A program made the position numbers and the translations under genes. From positions 32,044 through 96,043 of the forward strand of contig CAJTGD010000024.1 in NCBI GenBank assembly GCA_910575475.1: a stretch of DNA of 64,000 nt, read 5' to 3'. The DNA is from Lachnospiraceae bacterium. GTDB taxonomy: Bacteria; Bacillota; Clostridia; Lachnospirales; Lachnospiraceae. Positions 54,903-63,999 of this stretch are shown piece by piece. How positions within the stretch are numbered: the first letter of the stretch is position 1; each line of letters opens with the position of its first letter. The notes beneath the pieces are model-generated. The model saw only the letters and a list, made by a program, of their open reading frames with translations. It made no database searches and was not told where the DNA came from.

Positions 54903-54953
54903 TGTATGACGTGTAAAAAAGGAAAAGGGTATGGGCAGAAAGGAGAAAGCAGA

Positions 54954-55655
54954 ATGTATCTGGAAGTAAAAGGTCTGAAAAAGAGTTACGGAGAGGGAGG
55001 AAGCTATGCGGAGGTCCTAAAGGGGGCGGACCTGTCCGTGGAAAAGGGTGCGATGTGCGTCATACAGGGCGCCAGCGGCTCCGGGAAGTCTACCCTGCTT
55101 CACTGTATCGGGGGGTTAGATGAAGCTGATTCCGGCTCCGTCTCAGTGGATGGGATGGAGATCTGCGGACTGCCGCCGGAGGAATTGTCCGATTACCGAA
55201 GGGCAAACCTGGGATTCATTTTCCAGTTCTATAACCTCGTACCGAATCTTACAGTAAAGGAAAATATTCAGGTATGCGAATACCTGACCGACAGCCCCCT
55301 TGATCTGAGAGAGCTTCTGGACACCCTTGGTCTTGCCGGACATCAGGATAAATTCCCGTCCCAGCTTTCCGGCGGCCAGCAGCAGCGGTGCGCCATTGCC
55401 AGGGCGCTCATCAAGAATCCCAAGCTCCTGCTCTGTGACGAGCCCACCGGGGCCCTGGATTCCCGTACCTCGCGGGATATTCTGGAATTGCTTGAGGAAG
55501 TGAACCGGAAATACGGCACCACCATGCTGATCGTCACCCACAACAATTCCATCAAACATATGGTAGACCAGGTCGTATACTTGAAGGACGGACAGGTGCA
55601 AAAGAATTACCGGAATGAAGAAAAAGTACCTGCCGCACAGCTGGAGGATCTGTGA
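54954..55655 (+). CDS. ABC transporter ATP-binding protein (MacB/LolD type)
   Basis: 233 residues from the ATG at 54954 (AAAGGAG SD). Walker A in QGASGSGKSTLL, Q-loop in IFQFYNLVPNLT, signature LSGGQQQRCAIAR, Walker B LLLCDEPTGALD, H-loop LIVTHNNSI. It would energise the FtsX-like permease that follows with a TGATG overlap, but that permease is broken. It is related to the ATPase at 21716. Likely controlled by the TetR regulator upstream. Confidence 0.94.
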   Translation: MYLEVKGLKKSYGEGGSYAEVLKGADLSVEKGAMCVIQGASGSGKSTLLHCIGGLDEADSGSVSVDGMEICGLPPEELSDYRRANLGFIFQFYNLVPNLTVKENIQVCEYLTDSPLDLRELLDTLGLAGHQDKFPSQLSGGQQQRCAIARALIKNPKLLLCDEPTGALDSRTSRDILELLEEVNRKYGTTMLIVTHNNSIKHMVDQVVYLKDGQVQKNYRNEEKVPAAQLEDL

Positions 55656-57950
55656 TGCAGAAAATATTGAGAAAACGCATATTTCGTGACCTGAAAGAGA
55701 ATCGATTTCGATATCTGGCGCTGGGACTTTTGATCGTCCTTGGCATGTATATGGTGATCGGTCTGGTAGGGGCGGCGGATACCGTGATCATCCGCACGGC
55801 AGAGACGGCAAAGGCGAACCGGGCGGAGGACGGGCAGTTTGGCGTGTTTGTGCCCCTTACGGAAAAGGAGAAGTCCTGGCTGGAAGAAAGGGGGATTACC
55901 CTGGAGGAACATTTTTATCAGGACTATCCTGTTTCAGACAACATCCATTGTGATGACTCCATCCTCCGTATTTTTTCTCAGAGAGAGAAGATCGATCTGG
56001 TGGAGATTGATTCCGGGAGGCTTCCCGAAAAAAGCGGTGAAATTCTACTGGAGAGGCGTTTCTGCGAGGAACACGGGATTTCTGCCGGAGATCAGACAGC
56101 TGTTGGAAACCGTAAATATACGGTCTGCGGGATCGGCACGGCTCCGGATTATGAATCGCCCCTTCGGAGCTTATCCGACAGCGCCGTGAACAGCGCACAG
56201 TTTGGGATTGGATTTGTGACAGAAGAAGACTATGGACATCTGCGGGACGCGGGCGGGAGTATTTCTTCGGAGGAATATGCCTATGCCTATCTGCTGAATG
56301 GCCGGATGACCGATAATCAATTGAAGGAACAGCTTAAAAGACTGGAAATTTCGGCAGATGATATGGAGGATTCTTTTTTTCAGGAATCTCCTGCGGTTTC
56401 CCTCTCCAAACTGACCCGTTTTGTCCCCGCGGACGACAATCCACGGATCGGTTCGGCAGGGGATGATAAATTGGTGGATAAGGCAACCGGGCTGGCGGCC
56501 GGCGTGATCGTCCTGATCCTGTTTGCCTATGTAATCTCTGTATTTACGGTACACAGCATCGAGCAGGAGTCGGGCGTCATCGGAACACTCTATGCCATGG
56601 GGGTAAAGAAAAAGGAGCTTTTTAAGGCTTATCCCATGCTACCGGTGATGATCGCCTCCATCGCCGGAATGATCGGGACCGGACTTGGTTACAGCGCCTT
56701 TGGCACAGGCATATATCTGAGCGAACCTTACGGGTATTTTTCCATTCCGAAGCTGGAGGTGGTCTATGAGCCGTATCTACTTTTGTACGGGCTGATCATG
56801 CCGCCTCTTGCGGCGGCCCTCACCAATTACCTTGTGATACGGAAAAAACTGACCCGGCCGGCCCTGGCCCTGATCCGGGGGGAACAGAAGAAAGACCGGG
56901 CAGCAGCCACACGGCTTACAGGCGGCTTTGTGCGGGTTTTTCAGATTCGGCAGCTCCTGCGGGAAAGGCGAACGGCGGCTACTGTATTTTTCGGGATGTT
57001 TATTTCCCTGCTGATCGTTATGCTTTCCCTGGACTGCTATACGATCTGCTCTCACATCAAGACGGAAAACGCCAGGGATACCAGATTTGCCTACATGTAC
57101 ACCTACAAGTATCCGGAAGAGGAAGTGCCGGAAGGAGGCGAGGAGGCCGTAGGAGCAACCATGAAGAAGGATGTCCTGGGCTATCACTTTGACGTGACGC
57201 TTTTGGGAATCCATGAGGGGAATCCTTACTTTGACGCGCCGGTGGAAAGGGGGGGACCGGGTGCTGATCTCTTCGGCCATGGCGCAGAAGTATGGAATCG
57301 GCGAGGGGGATGTCCTGACGCTTCTGGATGAGGAAGAGGAGCGGTATTATGCTTTTCGGGTGGATGGAATTGTGACGTATTCCGCCGGTTTTTTCGCCTT
57401 TATGGACATTGACAGCATGCGGGAGCTGATGGGAGAGCGGGAAGATCATTATAATATTGTTTTTTGGGACCATGCCCTGGATATTGATAGCGGCAGGCTT
57501 TATGCAGTACTCTCAAAGGAAGAGGTAGAGTAAAGCGCCGCCGTATTCGTGGAACAGATGAAAAATATGGTTGTCTCTCTTCTGGCGGTTTCCGTCCTGG
57601 CCTTTGCGGTGGTGATGTATCTGATGATCGACCGGTCGGCGTTGTCGGTTTCCCTGTTCAAGATGTTCGGCTACCGGAAAAAGGAGATCCAAAAGCTCTA
57701 CCTGAACGGGAACTTCTTTGTGGTGGCGCTTGGCGCTCTTGTGGGGATCCCGTTATCCAAGACGGTGATGGACCTGCTGTTCCCTTATATGGTGTCGAAC
57801 GTTGCCTGCGGGATCAACCTCACCTTTTCCTGGCAGATGTATGCGGGGATCTTTTTAGGAGTGCTGGTTTTATATGGGATGATCAATGGGGGTCTTATGC
57901 GCAGGGTGAATCAGATCCTTCCGGCTGAGGTGCTTAAGATGCGGGAATAA
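55655..57950 (+). pseudogene. FtsX-like ABC permease disrupted by a frameshift and a stop
   Basis: The frame from 55655 encodes a membrane anchor (about 20-40), an extracellular domain and three helices with HSIEQESGVIGTLYAMGVKK. In a run of seven Gs at about 57248-57254 the frame fails and the ORF ends at 57331. Removing one G restores VERGDRVLISSAMAQ in the next frame. That frame is then stopped by a TAA at 57531-57533, yet continues with SAAVFVEQMKNMVVSLLAVS to the normal C-terminal FtsX helices (end 57950). Reconstructed length is about 765 residues. Two separate lesions argue against a simple sequencing error. Confidence 0.88.
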
Positions 57951-58082
57951 CGCCTGGAGGATTTTCAGCAGAGTGAACAGGAGCCTGACTGAAATGCTGA
58001 ACAGAAACAAACAGGAAACTGTTCTAAAAAGCGTTTCCGTACACTATATTGTTAATAGACGATATAACGGAGGGAGCTTTTT

Positions 58083-58682
58083 ATGAAAGCATTTCTGGCA
58101 GTACTGTTGAGTCTGCTGACGGTGACAGGAGACGTATCATTTACAGGATACCCGATATCAGGACAAAACAGCGGCAATACAGGCGTGTATGCGCAGGATG
58201 TACATATTCTTCATGAAGAGACAGCAGAGAGGGATGCAAAACAGGAAGTAGAGGAGGACACAGCGTCAGGCAGTGAGGAGCAGGAAGCAGACGCCGGAGC
58301 AGAAACCAATGCGGAAGCAGATACAGTGGAACATACAGGAGGGCCGCAGATCAGCGCCCCCTCGGCAATCCTGATGGAGGCGTCCACGGGAAGCGTGATC
58401 TATGAAAAGGATGCGGATACCGCGCGGCCCCCTGCAAGTGTGACAAAGGTCATGACCATGCTTCTGATCTTCGACGCATTGGAAAGCGGGAAGATCAAAC
58501 TGGAGGATGAGGTGACGGTTTCGGAATATGCGGCTTCCATGGGGGGCTCCCAGGTTTATCTGGAGCCGGGAGAGACGCAGACTGTGGATACGATGCTGAA
58601 ATGTATTTCCGTAGCAAGCGCGAATGATGCCTGTGTGGCGTTTAAAAATGGTAGACACGATCAAAGGAACAGATTCTTTTGA
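58083..58682 (+). pseudogene. Truncated D-alanyl-D-alanine carboxypeptidase (DacA/DacF family)
   Basis: A signal peptide (about 1-25) and an acidic linker precede the penicillin-binding fold. PPASVTKVMTMLL holds the SxxK Ser-Lys pair and SVASANDACVAF the SxN motif. Homology then ends at about base 58641 and the ORF reads an unrelated tail (KNGRHDQRNRFF) to a TGA. The KTG motif and the C-terminal anchor are missing, so no active carboxypeptidase can form. The break marks the left edge of plasmid/ICE-like DNA and may be the scar of its insertion. Confidence 0.85.
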
Positions 58683-58837
58683 TTTTATCCATGGAAGAAG
58701 AGATACTGTAATTATAGCATTTAGCAGTAGGAAGAGCAATGGGAAATTATTTGAATCCGGATAATAGAGAATTTCGTGTTATTGCCCATACCTACGGTGA
58801 ATACAGTAGCTTAAATAACCAGACCGGAAAGAAATAA
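58648..58837 (+). other. Gene fragments at the island edge
   Basis: Two tiny frames follow the carboxypeptidase break. One (58648-58764) reads MVDTIKGTDSFDFIHGRRD and is unrecognised. The other (58739-58837) begins MGNYLNPDNREFRVIAHTYG, resembling the N-terminus of AAA-ATPase/PD-(D/E)XK-like proteins common in gut Clostridia, but stops after 32 residues. They look like debris left by rearrangement. Confidence 0.35.
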
Positions 58838-58857
58838 TGATGAAAAAACCGGACATT

Positions 58858-58940
58858 TCAATGATATATTATACCTATGAAGAAGCTGATACAGGTGTCG
58901 GGAAAATATGCTCCCGGCACTAATTTATTTTAAAGGAGGG
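58858..58940 (+). repeat. Structured leader repeat, copy 1 (left side of island)
   Basis: TCAATGATATATTATA, then TATGAAG-AAGCTGAT-CAGGTG, a hairpin GTGTCGGGA / TCCCGGCAC, and GGAGGG. A second copy at 63784-63870 keeps the same order and the hairpin with changed bases. The rest of the gap up to 59407 holds an open frame at 59087-59332 without recognisable homology or SD support. Confidence 0.65.
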
Positions 58941-59407
58941 TTGTATATCATCAGCTGGCAGTGGAACCATAAAATAACATGATTAAAGTGAATTTGCGCA
59001 TCCACATGAGAAAGAAAAAATGATTTGAATAATATTATGGTGGTGGGCAGAATTTCTTCTGCCCACAAAAGAAGCGTATAGTTGTTATGATTCGCAAGGT
59101 TTTCAAAATCAGGGAAATATCAGGATTTAATGGAAACTGTAAGAAAGGAGATGTTATTTTTTATCATTTTAAAATCGGATTTGATATTCCTTACAATCTA
59201 AGGACAAAACCATGGAACTATATAAGTTTAGCAAGTGTCCTGTTTGGGTTCGAAAAGAACACTTTTAAGCATTCATTCAGATTTTTCAATCATCATCTGG
59301 CAGTGAATAAAAAGTTAATAAAATTTGGATGAAGGTGTATCTATCAGAAAAGTTTTCTGGTACAATATAACTGTACCTAAGATACAGAGTTATTTTAGGA
59401 GAGACAC

Positions 59408-60307
59408 ATGGATAAAAAAGGAAAGAGCAAGAAAAACAAGAACGATATTACATATCACAATAAGGATGTCCTGTCTAAAGTCATGGCAGAGAATTTTAAG
59501 GATAAGTCTTTGAAGGTCTATGGAATTGATGTCCCTAAGATCAAACAGGTTTTACCTACAAATCTTCCGGAGATTCAGGTCAATGAGATGCGGATTGATA
59601 ACCTGTTCCTTTTAGAAGATGGCTCTATAGCGATCATCGATTATGAAAGTTCTCTAAAGTGGGAAAACTATTTGAAATACCTGAACTATATTGTACGTAT
59701 TTTGGAACGGTATAAGCAGGAAGCAAAGCAAATACGCATGATTGTGATTTATACAGCAGATATCGAGCAGACCGAAGATGAATTTCATGCAGGTTGTCTG
59801 ACTTTGAAGCTGGAACAGGCATATTTAAGGAAGATAGATTCAAAAGGCATAAGGGATGTGTTAGAGAAAAAACTGGAAGATGGCGTACCGTTATCAGATG
59901 ATGAACTGATGCAGTTTATCATACTGCCGCTTACTTATAAAGGAAAAGAAGCGAAAAGAGAGGCAGTCAAGGACATCGTGTATCTGGCTAAAAAGATCAC
60001 GGACAAAAAGAATCAGATGTTTGTGCTGTCAGGGATTCTGGTCTTTGCTGATAAGATTATTGATGCAAAAACGGCGGAGCAGATTAAGGAGGTAATTCGT
60101 ATGACACAGGTTGCACAATTATTATTGGAAGAAGGAAGAGATGAAGGAAGAGCCGAGGGAAAAAAAGAAGAAAGAACCGAGGGAATTAAAGTATTGGTTG
60201 ACAGTCTCAGGGCTTTTGCTATTCCTGATGAAGATATCGTAGGAAAGCTGATAGAAAAGTACCAGCTTACGAAAGATGAAGCGGATGTATTTATTAAGCA
60301 AAACTAA
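59408..60307 (+). CDS. Rpn-like PD-(D/E)XK nuclease-family protein
   Basis: 299 residues. A basic N-terminus (MDKKGKSKKNKN), then a PD-(D/E)XK-like core: NEMRIDNLFLLEDGSIAIID followed by YESS, where Asp and Glu could be catalytic, though the usual Lys or Gln position differs. The C-terminal tail EGRDEGRAEGKKEERTEGIK is the charged repeat seen in Rpn/transposase_31-type proteins, which promote RecA-independent recombination. SD GGAGAGAC. AT-rich, unlike the chromosomal genes to the left, and followed by its own terminator. Confidence 0.7.
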   Translation: MDKKGKSKKNKNDITYHNKDVLSKVMAENFKDKSLKVYGIDVPKIKQVLPTNLPEIQVNEMRIDNLFLLEDGSIAIIDYESSLKWENYLKYLNYIVRILERYKQEAKQIRMIVIYTADIEQTEDEFHAGCLTLKLEQAYLRKIDSKGIRDVLEKKLEDGVPLSDDELMQFIILPLTYKGKEAKREAVKDIVYLAKKITDKKNQMFVLSGILVFADKIIDAKTAEQIKEVIRMTQVAQLLLEEGRDEGRAEGKKEERTEGIKVLVDSLRAFAIPDEDIVGKLIEKYQLTKDEADVFIKQN

Positions 60308-60344
60308 ATAATAGATGTGTTCATTTATTGAATACCAGTAGAAT

Positions 60345-60370
60345 CGGGGCAGGAATGCTCCGGTTTTTTT
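60345..60370 (+). terminator. Terminator after the Rpn-like gene
   Basis: CGGGGCA / TGCTCCG stem with a GGAA loop, followed by seven Ts. Confidence 0.8.
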
Positions 60371-60442
60371 GTGCATTGAAAAGGTGATCTTTTCGAACCT
60401 GATTCAAAAGACAGTACGGAAAACAGAAAGAAGGTGGAATTG

Positions 60443-61479
60443 ATGAATAAATTTATAGGTGTAGACCTGATTCAATCTCTGGAAGCTGTTCTGCACCAAA
60501 ATACGGGATTCTACCAGAGTGATTTTGAGATTGACAAACAGATTTTTGCGAGGGCGGTATCTGAACCGAAGGACAGAGATAAAACGTTTCTGTGGCTGTC
60601 CAGGCCTTGTGGGACACATTGCTTCAAAGAATATGAAGTGTTCCTTAAAGGTTCCCCTGCATACAGTGTGTGGCAGTTCTTTGGAAATCGAAATCATAAC
60701 GGGATTCTTGCCTATGTAGCAGAAATCACACACAATGAAGGAGAAAAAATTCTGGGAAACTTGTATGAACTGGATTTTGGGCAGCACAGTAAGCATGTAG
60801 AGGACAAGGCGCTTCCCATGGATTATGTGAGGTTGGTTTATGAGCATGGGAGCAGAAACTAGTACAGCATTGCGTAATTAACGGTGAATTCTGCACCTGC
60901 TATTTCTGCCAGTTCTGCGTTGTCGTCAATCAACGATGCCACCGCATCGCCTCTTTCCTCCGCCTTGTCCTGACAAAAATATCAGGCACATTATTCACCA
61001 TTATATACGCAATGCTGTACTAGCCTGTAACAAAGACTGTTTCAAGAGAGGATGATCTGCTGTTCGGAAAGTACCTTTATTCTGAATACATGACAAATGA
61101 ATCTGATGCACACAGGTATATCCTGTGGGAAGAGAAACAGAACCGTGACCGTTTCAAACATGGAGACTTCCAGAAGCATATTGAGTCCCTGCGAGCTGGC
61201 AGGATTGAGATGGAAGCAAGACGGATTGCTGATAAAATAAGAACGCTTGAAAAGCCAAACAGTCCGGATGGGGAATGCTTTATGGCCGAACTGTCAACGG
61301 CTTTTACGGCACTTGCTTCCAGTGAAGATCTGGAGTGTCTCTATCATATGATGCCATATAAAGAATACTCTTTTTCTGAGATAAAAGGGCGGTATGGTAT
61401 TTATGTTTTCGTTGCGAAAGAAGAAAATCGGAACCGGAAAATCCGTAAAATAAAACATAGAAAGAAGGAAAGAAAATGA
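60443..61479 (+). pseudogene. Plasmid/ICE accessory gene interrupted by the 165-bp MITE
   Basis: The 5' part (60443-60862, SD AAGGTGG) reads MNKFIGVDLIQSLEAVLHQN to DYVRLVYEHGSR, where the TAG stop is supplied by the first bases of the MITE. After the MITE, a different frame continues DDLLFGKYLYSEYMTNESDA (open from about 61030; first ATG 61090) to a basic C-terminus at 61479. Together these match, from memory, a single protein of unknown function carried by Lachnospiraceae conjugative elements. The downstream fragment may still be translated (129 residues). Its stop overlaps the parA start. Confidence 0.7.
60859..61023. mobile_element. 165-bp MITE with CTAG-ended terminal inverted repeats
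   Basis: Both ends are CTAGTACAGCATTGCGTA and its complement. The terminal inverted repeats run about 31 bases with few mismatches, and weaker pairing extends to about 41. The interior is non-coding. It lies inside an accessory gene and its first codon-sized bases create a stop. A reduced copy is at 42509-42549. No target duplication is clear unless CTAG itself is one. Confidence 0.8.
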
Positions 61480-62300
61480 AGATAATCAGTTTATTAAATT
61501 TAAAAGGCGGAGTCGCAAAAAGTTTTTCAGCAGTAAATATTGCGTATGAGTTATGGCGCAGGGGCTATAAGGTCTTGATACTGGATAACGATAAACAAGG
61601 AAATTTAAGCAAAGCATATCAGAGATATGACCCTGAGAAGGTAGCTCCGATCACAAACCTTCTCTGTGGAAACTGGAAGAATCCATGGGAACTGATACAG
61701 CCCACCGATTATGACGGCATAGACATCGTAACGGCTAATATGTCGCTCTTCGGAGCGGTCTGGAATCTCATAAAAGAGGAAACAGATAATCTTGCAGGGA
61801 AATATAAGAAATTCATGGAAACCATAAAGCCAGAAGAAGAGAATACTGCAGAAAATGGTTCTGCTGCAGGATATGATTATTGTATCATTGATAATCCCCC
61901 TGATATCAGCCTGAATGTAATCAATGCCCTCGCGGTCACGGATGAGGTCATTGTCCCGGTCAAGATTGACGAGGACGCTCTAGAAGGGCTGGATATCGTG
62001 GCGGAGCAGATCGAGGATGCAAAGGCTCTGAATCCATCCCTCCAACTGCGCGGAGTTTTAGTCACTGCATACCAGAATACGGACGGGGAAAAAGCAGGTT
62101 TAGAATGGCTGGAGAAGGAATGGGATAACGCAGACAGCAGCATTTACCGGAAATATCCGGTTCTGGGAATCATCAGATATTCACGGAAGGTAGCGGAAAA
62201 TTCGTTCCTGAGAAAGCCGATCTATGAATACAGTCCATGCAGCGCCGCAGCACAGGATTACAAGAGATTCGTGACAAGCTACACAGGGAAAGAGAGGTAG
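61476..62300 (+). CDS. ParA-family ATPase
   Basis: 274 residues. Deviant Walker A is LKGGVAKSFSA, with the signature Lys10 and Lys15 but Ala and Ser where KGGVGKT has Gly and Thr. LDNDKQGNLSKAY replaces the usual DxDPQGN. Walker B-like DYCIIDNPPDISLNVINALA follows. It partitions plasmid or ICE DNA together with the ParB encoded 5 bases downstream. The start overlaps the preceding frame (ATGA), with GAAGGAAAG as SD. The linked parAB pair indicates an integrated plasmid-like element. Confidence 0.92.
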   Translation: MKIISLLNLKGGVAKSFSAVNIAYELWRRGYKVLILDNDKQGNLSKAYQRYDPEKVAPITNLLCGNWKNPWELIQPTDYDGIDIVTANMSLFGAVWNLIKEETDNLAGKYKKFMETIKPEEENTAENGSAAGYDYCIIDNPPDISLNVINALAVTDEVIVPVKIDEDALEGLDIVAEQIEDAKALNPSLQLRGVLVTAYQNTDGEKAGLEWLEKEWDNADSSIYRKYPVLGIIRYSRKVAENSFLRKPIYEYSPCSAAAQDYKRFVTSYTGKER

Positions 62301-62305
62301 GAAAG

Positions 62306-63457
62306 ATGGCAAAATTCGGTATAAATGACATTATTGATATCAAGAGTAAATCGTCCGACACAGACGGAGCAAATGAGTATAAAGAGATCTGGTTGAACCC
62401 ATATGAAGTGAAGCCCTCCGACAGTAATTTTTATGCCCAGGAAAATATAGAGGAGCTTGCGGACAGCTTCCTAGCGGTAGGCCAGCAGCCAACCGTCCTT
62501 GGCAGGGTGGATGGCCAGTTCTGGATTGTCAGCGGCCACCGGAGGAATCGGGCAAATATCCTGAATATAGAAAGAGGACATAAAGAATACCAGCAGGTAC
62601 GTTATCTATATAAGGACATGACCCAATCTATGCTGGAGCTTTCTCTGCTGATGGGAAACGCTTACAACAGAGAATTGACGGCCTGGGAGAAAACCCAGCA
62701 GGCAAAAAGGCTGAAAGAGGCACTCATGAGAGCAAAGAAAGAGGACGGCCTGGAGATACAGGGGAAATTGAGGGATATAGTTGCGGGCCTGATGAATGAG
62801 AGCAGTTCAAATGTTGCAAAGATGGAGAGCATTACCCACAACGCAGTGAAGGAGATTCAAGACCAGTTTAAAAATGGTAATATTGGAATATCCGTTGCAT
62901 ATGAGGCGGCAAAGCTGCCACCGGAAGAACAGAAAGCAGTTGCAAAGAAAACAGCGGAGGGGAAAACTGTTTCTGTAAAGGAGATCACAGGGAAGCGAAC
63001 AGTAAAAAAAGATGATAGAAATAAAACCGATCCGAAAGAGAAAACGCTGGAGCAAACAATCCCGAAACAGGAAGTCCTCAAGCAGGAAGTCCCCGAACAG
63101 GAAATCCAGAAAGAAAAACAGCCGGAAGAGTTCGAAACGAACACACCTCAGCCGCCGCAGAAAGAAGAAGAAAAACCAGTGGAAAAACTGTCACATTCAG
63201 AGAAGGTATTCCGGCATAAGAAAATCCTTCGTGAATGGGAGAAGCAGGATACTGTGATCGCCCGCGCAACAAAGAGGGTTGCTGACGCGATAAAAAAGAT
63301 GGCTGAATGCACGTCTCCGCAGAAAAACTGGAAGGATATCAACTGGACTATTTTTCTTGCGAAAGCAATCACACACCGGGCAGACCATGTGAGCGAAGAG
63401 GATCTGTATCTGCTGCATGATATCACGACACGCTGCCAGAAAAAAGAAGGAAAATAA
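62306..63457 (+). CDS. ParB/Spo0J-family partition protein
   Basis: 383 residues from the ATG at 62306 (GAGGTAGGAAAG SD). The N-terminal ParB/Srx domain has YAQENIEELADSF, VGQQPTVLGRVDGQ and the CTP-binding WIVSGHRRNRAN. The central helix-turn-helix region includes ELTAWEKTQQAKRLKEAL and MNESSSNVAKMESI. A Lys/Glu/Pro/Gln-rich low-complexity linker (about 250-315) precedes a helical C-terminus. It forms the parAB pair with the upstream gene. Confidence 0.92.
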   Translation: MAKFGINDIIDIKSKSSDTDGANEYKEIWLNPYEVKPSDSNFYAQENIEELADSFLAVGQQPTVLGRVDGQFWIVSGHRRNRANILNIERGHKEYQQVRYLYKDMTQSMLELSLLMGNAYNRELTAWEKTQQAKRLKEALMRAKKEDGLEIQGKLRDIVAGLMNESSSNVAKMESITHNAVKEIQDQFKNGNIGISVAYEAAKLPPEEQKAVAKKTAEGKTVSVKEITGKRTVKKDDRNKTDPKEKTLEQTIPKQEVLKQEVPEQEIQKEKQPEEFETNTPQPPQKEEEKPVEKLSHSEKVFRHKKILREWEKQDTVIARATKRVADAIKKMAECTSPQKNWKDINWTIFLAKAITHRADHVSEEDLYLLHDITTRCQKKEGK

Positions 63458-63459
63458 GG

Positions 63460-63750
63460 ATGGATGAAGCCATGGAAAAGGTAAGATTTATTGAAAGACG
63501 TCTGATCTTTGTAGATGATCTGAAAAATTTATGCGAGGATAAAAAACTGTATACGATGGGCGATGAAGAATGCTTAGCAAAGATGCTGAACAAATGCAAG
63601 AAACCAAATATCACAACAGAGGATATCATTGAAATAGCAAAGGATATCCATATTTACAGCCACCTTCCTGACGGCATGGAGTTTACAGACCTATGCTCTG
63701 AAATAGCGGAGATTTCACACTCATTTTTCGAAGGGATCATGATGGACTGA
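63460..63750 (+). CDS. Small protein of unknown function downstream of parB
   Basis: 96 residues, MDEAMEKVRFIERRLIFVDD to SFFEGIMMD, with an AAGGAAAATAAGG SD and only 2 bases from the parB stop. Acidic and mostly helical, without a motif that I recognise. The tight spacing suggests that it is the third gene of the parAB operon. Confidence 0.7.
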   Translation: MDEAMEKVRFIERRLIFVDDLKNLCEDKKLYTMGDEECLAKMLNKCKKPNITTEDIIEIAKDIHIYSHLPDGMEFTDLCSEIAEISHSFFEGIMMD

Positions 63751-63783
63751 CTCGCTGTATGGGCTGTGTAAAACTCAAAAAAA

Positions 63784-63870
63784 TCAATGATATATTATAA
63801 ATATGAAGCAAGCTGATTCAGGTGCGGGAGAAAGAATATCATCCTGCTAAACTATCCTATGGAAGGAGGG
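63784..63870 (+). repeat. Structured leader repeat, copy 2 (right side)
   Basis: Repeats the order of 58858-58940: TCAATGATATATTATA, TATGAAG, AAGCTGATTCAGGTGCGGGA, a stem GCGGGA / TCCTGC and GGAGGG. It lies 4.9 kb from copy 1 in the same orientation, just after the par operon. Confidence 0.65.
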
Positions 63871-63930
63871 CAGCATTACTATAGAAATCAGCAAATAAAT
63901 TTACCCGTAGTTCCCGCTACTTAATTCTCT

Positions 63931-63999
63931 CTACATCCTGGCGCACTCATCCTCGGTTGGAGTATATGGTATTTCTTCAGGGCATTTGATTTTAAAATG
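63931..63999 (-). CDS. Possible C-terminal end of a minus-strand gene cut by the window edge
   Basis: On the minus strand an open frame enters from the right edge and reads HFKIKCPEEIPYTPTEDEC, ending in a TAG at 63931-63933. It is too short to classify. Confidence 0.25.
   Translation of the reverse strand, partial: HFKIKCPEEIPYTPTEDECARM

Noticed and set aside
57213..57533. A separate 106-residue gene
   Set aside because: It continues the permease frame after the poly-G slip and has no start signal of its own.
59087..59332. An 81-codon frame MIRKVFKIREISGF in the island gap
   Set aside because: No recognisable homology, no proper SD and an AT-rich composition that opens frames by chance. 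Not called as a gene.
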